A stretch of 64,000 bases of DNA, from assembly GCF_025971925.1 (NCBI RefSeq), contig NZ_JAPDHV010000002.1, forward strand, positions 616,003 to 680,002, in the 5' to 3' direction. A program made the position numbers and the translations under genes. This DNA comes from Chryseobacterium oryctis. Its GTDB lineage: Bacteria > Bacteroidota > Bacteroidia > Flavobacteriales > Weeksellaceae. Within the stretch, counting starts at the first letter, position 1, and every line of letters starts with the position of its first letter. Shown here piece after piece: positions 61,239-64,000 of this stretch. Under the pieces are notes generated by a model, which saw only the letters and a list, made by a program, of their open reading frames with translations, was not told the origin of the DNA and did not search any database.

Positions 61239-64000
61239 TTATTTAGTCTTATATATTTTTAATGATTCTGAACTGTATTCCAAAGTGTAATTACCGTTGA
61301 GTAATGAATCATTTTTTGTATTTACATAAATAATAGTTTCTGGGAGTTTTGTAATTTCACTTAGATTGAAATTTTCATCTGAAACCAAAAGTACATCAGT
61401 TTTTTTATTGACATCTGAAATGCTGTTTATATAAGTTATCTTCCTATTTTTTACTACATAATTATGCGCTGCAACTTCTCTTTTTTCTTTGTCATTAATT
61501 AAACTGAAAACCCTTCTACTTGCCTGTTGAAGAGTAAGAAGAACATCTTTCTGACCATAATCATCTGCAATGTGAAGAATCACAGCATCATTTGCAATGT
61601 GTTTATTCAATTCAAAATAAGCTGATTTGTTTCTGTTGAAATCTTCTTTTACAGCTTTCACTACTTCATTTTCTTTATATAAAAAGCTTAAAAATAATTT
61701 CTTTTTGAAGTAATTTTCATCTTCAATTTCATTTCTCAATTTTGCGAACTGCTCTCTGAAATAAGCATTGATTTTTTTAGTTCTTTCAGAATAGTTTTTA
61801 CCAAAATTGGTGTCGTCTTTATCTACTCTTTCGCCAACTTTTACAGTAATACTTCCGTCATAAATTACGAAATCACCTTTTGGTAATACTTCCGAATTTC
61901 CATGGATATAAACAGGAAGAACATCTAATCCGAATTCTTCTGCAATATAAAATGCTCCTTTGTGAAATCTCTTGACGTCATTTGTATAAGAACGTTCAGC
62001 CTCCGGAAATATCATTAATGAATAACCTTCATCTACTTTTTCTTTTAGTTTATCCATCCCGTTTTCGATACCTTTAGAAACAGGGAAGAAGCCAAGTGCT
62101 TTTACCAATTTTCCGAAAACAGGAGAGTCATACACCCAATCATTAACTAAATAAACAATTTTATGGGTTGCCATTGCAAGTGCTAAAGTGTCTAAAAAAG
62201 AAGTATGATTGGCAATAATTACAGCCGGTTTGCTAAAATTTTCATTCGGGTTTTTAATAACTGTTTTCTTTACAAAAGGAGTAAGATGCAAAACAGATTT
62301 CAAAAATAACGCAATAACCTTTTTTATGCTGTCCAGTGTTTTTCCTTTTGCTTTTTTGATGAAAAAATGCCCGAAGAACGAAAAAATAAGTCCGCCCAAT
62401 CCATAATATATGAAAGATAAAACGGAACGCATAAACAACCTGAAAGTAATTGGAGAAAGTCCTTTTTTTGCTCTGTTGGTTATTAATAATCTAAACCAAA
62501 ACGGATATAATGTTGAGGTGATAATGATGACAGAGAACATTCCTATCAAAGCAACCAAAGCTAAGGAATGTAAAGCCGGATGTTTTGCAAAAATCAGAGA
62601 ACCAATCGAAAGGATGGTTGTAAAAACTGCTAAAATAATAGAAATTCTATAAGTCGGAAGCTCATTTTTACCAGTTGTATGCTCTTTTTGTAGAGCCTTT
62701 GTAAGAAAAATACTGAAATCGTCACCGACTCCAAAAACCAAAGTACAAACAACTGTACTGAAAATATTCAGTTCTAATCCTAAAAAGTAGAGAATTCCCG
62801 CTGTTACAACTCCTGTCAATACAATCGGGAACATTGTAAGAAGCGTCAGTTCAAAATTTCTGAAGAAAACAATGATTGTTAAAATTATGGCTAAAAGAGA
62901 ATAATTAATTAGAGTGTTAAAATCTCTTTTCAGTAACCCTAAAAAGTTTTCGTTCATCTGTTGACGGTCGATTGCCAAAGCATCATGCTTCTTTTCAATA
63001 TCTTTAATGAATGCGTCTCTTTTATTTTCGTTAACTTTTACCACATTTGAAACGGTGTAAAAGCCATTTTCATTGCTTAAAAATTCAGAAATTTGTAAAG
63101 CTTTTACCTTTTCGTAGTCTTTTAGGCTTAAAGTTGTGTAATCTTTATTCAGATTTTCGTTGAATTGGTCGAATGCGGAACTATTAAACCCAAATTTATT
63201 TCCGTTATTTACTAATTCAGAAATCGTTTGACTTTTTTTATTAGTGTCCCAGAATTTTTTCCATTCGTCAATTTTTTGTTGCTGGTCTTTTTCGGAAAGT
63301 ACAACATTTCCTAGGGAATTATAACTTAATATTTTGCCTTCCTGTTTTTCTTTTTCAAGAAAGCTGCTCAATTCAGAATTTCTTGTCAGAGCTTCACTTT
63401 CAGAATTTCCGTAGGATATTGTATAAATTGATTTTGAAGTGATGTCGGAGAGTTTCTCAAGTTTTTGTTCACTTATTTTTAAGTCTTTTGGGATGTAATT
63501 CAAGTCTCCAATATCTTCATTAAAGCCAACATGTCTAAAACCGAAAAGACAGGCAATGATAATAATGGAACATCCAATAATCAAGGGTTTATTCTTTTCA
63601 TAAGGATAAGAACCTATTTTATCAATAAAGTTTGTGTTGACCTCCTTTTCATTTTTCTTTGGTTTGTATAATTGGGGAACAATAATGAGTGCTGAGATTG
63701 AGGATAAAATCACTGTGATTGCGGCAAAAAGACCTAAATCTTTCAATGCTTCAGAGCGTACAAAAACCAAGCATAAAAATGAAACAGCCGTTGTTGCACT
63801 GCTTAGAATAATTGGTTGAGTGATTTCTTTGTAAAGCTCTTCTATATTATTGTTGTGCTTATAATGGGTGAGAATATGCAGAGCATAATCAATTGTAATC
63901 CCAATCAGAATAGCTCCGACACTCAAAGAAATTGCTGAAATTTTGTCTTTAATAAAATACAAAATCAGCAAAGCCAGTAAAACGGAAAAAACTGTCGGAA
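61239..64000 (-). CDS. MMPL/RND-type exporter fused to PlsC acyltransferase, 5' end outside the window
   Basis: A partial protein: the frame is open to the right edge with no start or stop, so at least 919 residues are visible. In order it shows MMPL membrane helices, a periplasmic loop, further helices ('LLTMFPIVLTGVVTAGILYFLG', 'VVCTLVFGVGDDFSIFLTKAL'), then a PlsC-type acyltransferase with 'NHTSFLD' (HX4D, about residue 587 from 63971) and 'FPEAERS' (about 654), and a C-terminal segment of about 130 residues without a clear name. MMPL proteins of aryl polyene loci are thought to export the pigment. The fusion suggests acyl transfer and export are coupled at the membrane. Confidence 0.9.
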   Translation of the reverse strand, partial: PTVFSVLLALLILYFIKDKISAISLSVGAILIGITIDYALHILTHYKHNNNIEELYKEITQPIILSSATTAVSFLCLVFVRSEALKDLGLFAAITVILSSISALIIVPQLYKPKKNEKEVNTNFIDKIGSYPYEKNKPLIIGCSIIIIACLFGFRHVGFNEDIGDLNYIPKDLKISEQKLEKLSDITSKSIYTISYGNSESEALTRNSELSSFLEKEKQEGKILSYNSLGNVVLSEKDQQQKIDEWKKFWDTNKKSQTISELVNNGNKFGFNSSAFDQFNENLNKDYTTLSLKDYEKVKALQISEFLSNENGFYTVSNVVKVNENKRDAFIKDIEKKHDALAIDRQQMNENFLGLLKRDFNTLINYSLLAIILTIIVFFRNFELTLLTMFPIVLTGVVTAGILYFLGLELNIFSTVVCTLVFGVGDDFSIFLTKALQKEHTTGKNELPTYRISIILAVFTTILSIGSLIFAKHPALHSLALVALIGMFSVIIITSTLYPFWFRLLITNRAKKGLSPITFRLFMRSVLSFIYYGLGGLIFSFFGHFFIKKAKGKTLDSIKKVIALFLKSVLHLTPFVKKTVIKNPNENFSKPAVIIANHTSFLDTLALAMATHKIVYLVNDWVYDSPVFGKLVKALGFFPVSKGIENGMDKLKEKVDEGYSLMIFPEAERSYTNDVKRFHKGAFYIAEEFGLDVLPVYIHGNSEVLPKGDFVIYDGSITVKVGERVDKDDTNFGKNYSERTKKINAYFREQFAKLRNEIEDENYFKKKLFLSFLYKENEVVKAVKEDFNRNKSAYFELNKHIANDAVILHIADDYGQKDVLLTLQQASRRVFSLINDKEKREVAAHNYVVKNRKITYINSISDVNKKTDVLLVSDENFNLSEITKLPETIIYVNTKNDSLLNGNYTLEYSSESLKIYKTK

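Noticed and set aside
1..64000. CRISPR arrays, tRNA or rRNA genes, insertion sequences
   Set aside because: No regularly spaced direct repeats, cloverleaf-like sequences, rRNA motifs or transposase frames were seen on either strand.

Overview
The window is AT-rich chromosomal DNA from a Bacteroidota bacterium, most likely a Weeksellaceae/Chryseobacterium-type flavobacterium. The evidence is the repeated TAnnTTTG -7 promoter element, the lack of Shine-Dalgarno sequences, the ileS-traR-lspA gene order, Bacteroidota-only families (HU-CCDC81, WG-repeat, Ig-like lipoprotein, BtrH_N), a TPP-riboswitch-controlled TonB receptor, and a complete-looking flexirubin pigment locus. No rRNA, tRNA, CRISPR array, prophage or transposase was recognised. 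Assignments rest on reading motifs; no alignments or database searches were run.

Positions 1-33140 are mostly housekeeping. They hold two unknown genes; aconitase B (acnB); a WG-repeat protein; a TPP riboswitch with a TonB-dependent receptor (probable thiamine uptake); an HU-like membrane protein with a hotdog thioesterase; a 2-hydroxyacid dehydrogenase; a serine hydrolase; an Ig-like lipoprotein with a haem-binding protein; a Nudix-XerD-dCMP deaminase-crotonase group; catalase with a divergent OxyR; metK behind a probable SAM-II riboswitch; an ECF sigma factor followed by a 44-codon gene; a HAD phosphatase; a PepSY-like protein; a two-component system; trpS; and the operon ileS-traR-(two small genes)-lspA-sanA-like.

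Positions 33389 to the right edge are a large flexirubin (aryl polyene plus dialkylresorcinol) locus. The plus-strand arm carries an aryl-CoA/ACP ligase, two secreted paralogues of unknown role, a tyrosine ammonia-lyase, a ketoreductase, a ketosynthase, an ACP, an LpxL-like acyltransferase, a CrtI-like oxidoreductase and a C45 Ntn-hydrolase lipoprotein; a halogenase-like flavoenzyme is divergent within it. The minus-strand arm carries a GT2-DUF2062 glycosyltransferase, a FabZ-like dehydratase, a lipoprotein, a LolA-like carrier, a polysaccharide deacetylase, three ketosynthase-related proteins plus one half-length KS, an ACP, a thioesterase, an ABC-2 exporter, a BtrH-like protein, two more hotdog dehydratases, DarB, DarA and an MMPL-PlsC fusion cut by the window edge. 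A coherent pathway can be drawn: tyrosine to 4-coumarate, ligation, iterative KS/KR/DH elongation on ACP to an aryl polyene; DarA/DarB make the dialkylresorcinol; one or more acyltransferases join the two; MMPL/ABC/LolA proteins move the product to the outer membrane.

The most unusual observations are: two different dispersed palindromic repeats read through in frame inside one ketosynthase gene; two families of intergenic inverted repeats concentrated in the pigment locus; a BtrH-family protein with a visible Cys-His-Asp triad as a candidate ester-forming enzyme; a flavin halogenase signature (WxWxIP) in the locus; and a SAM-II-like aptamer before metK.
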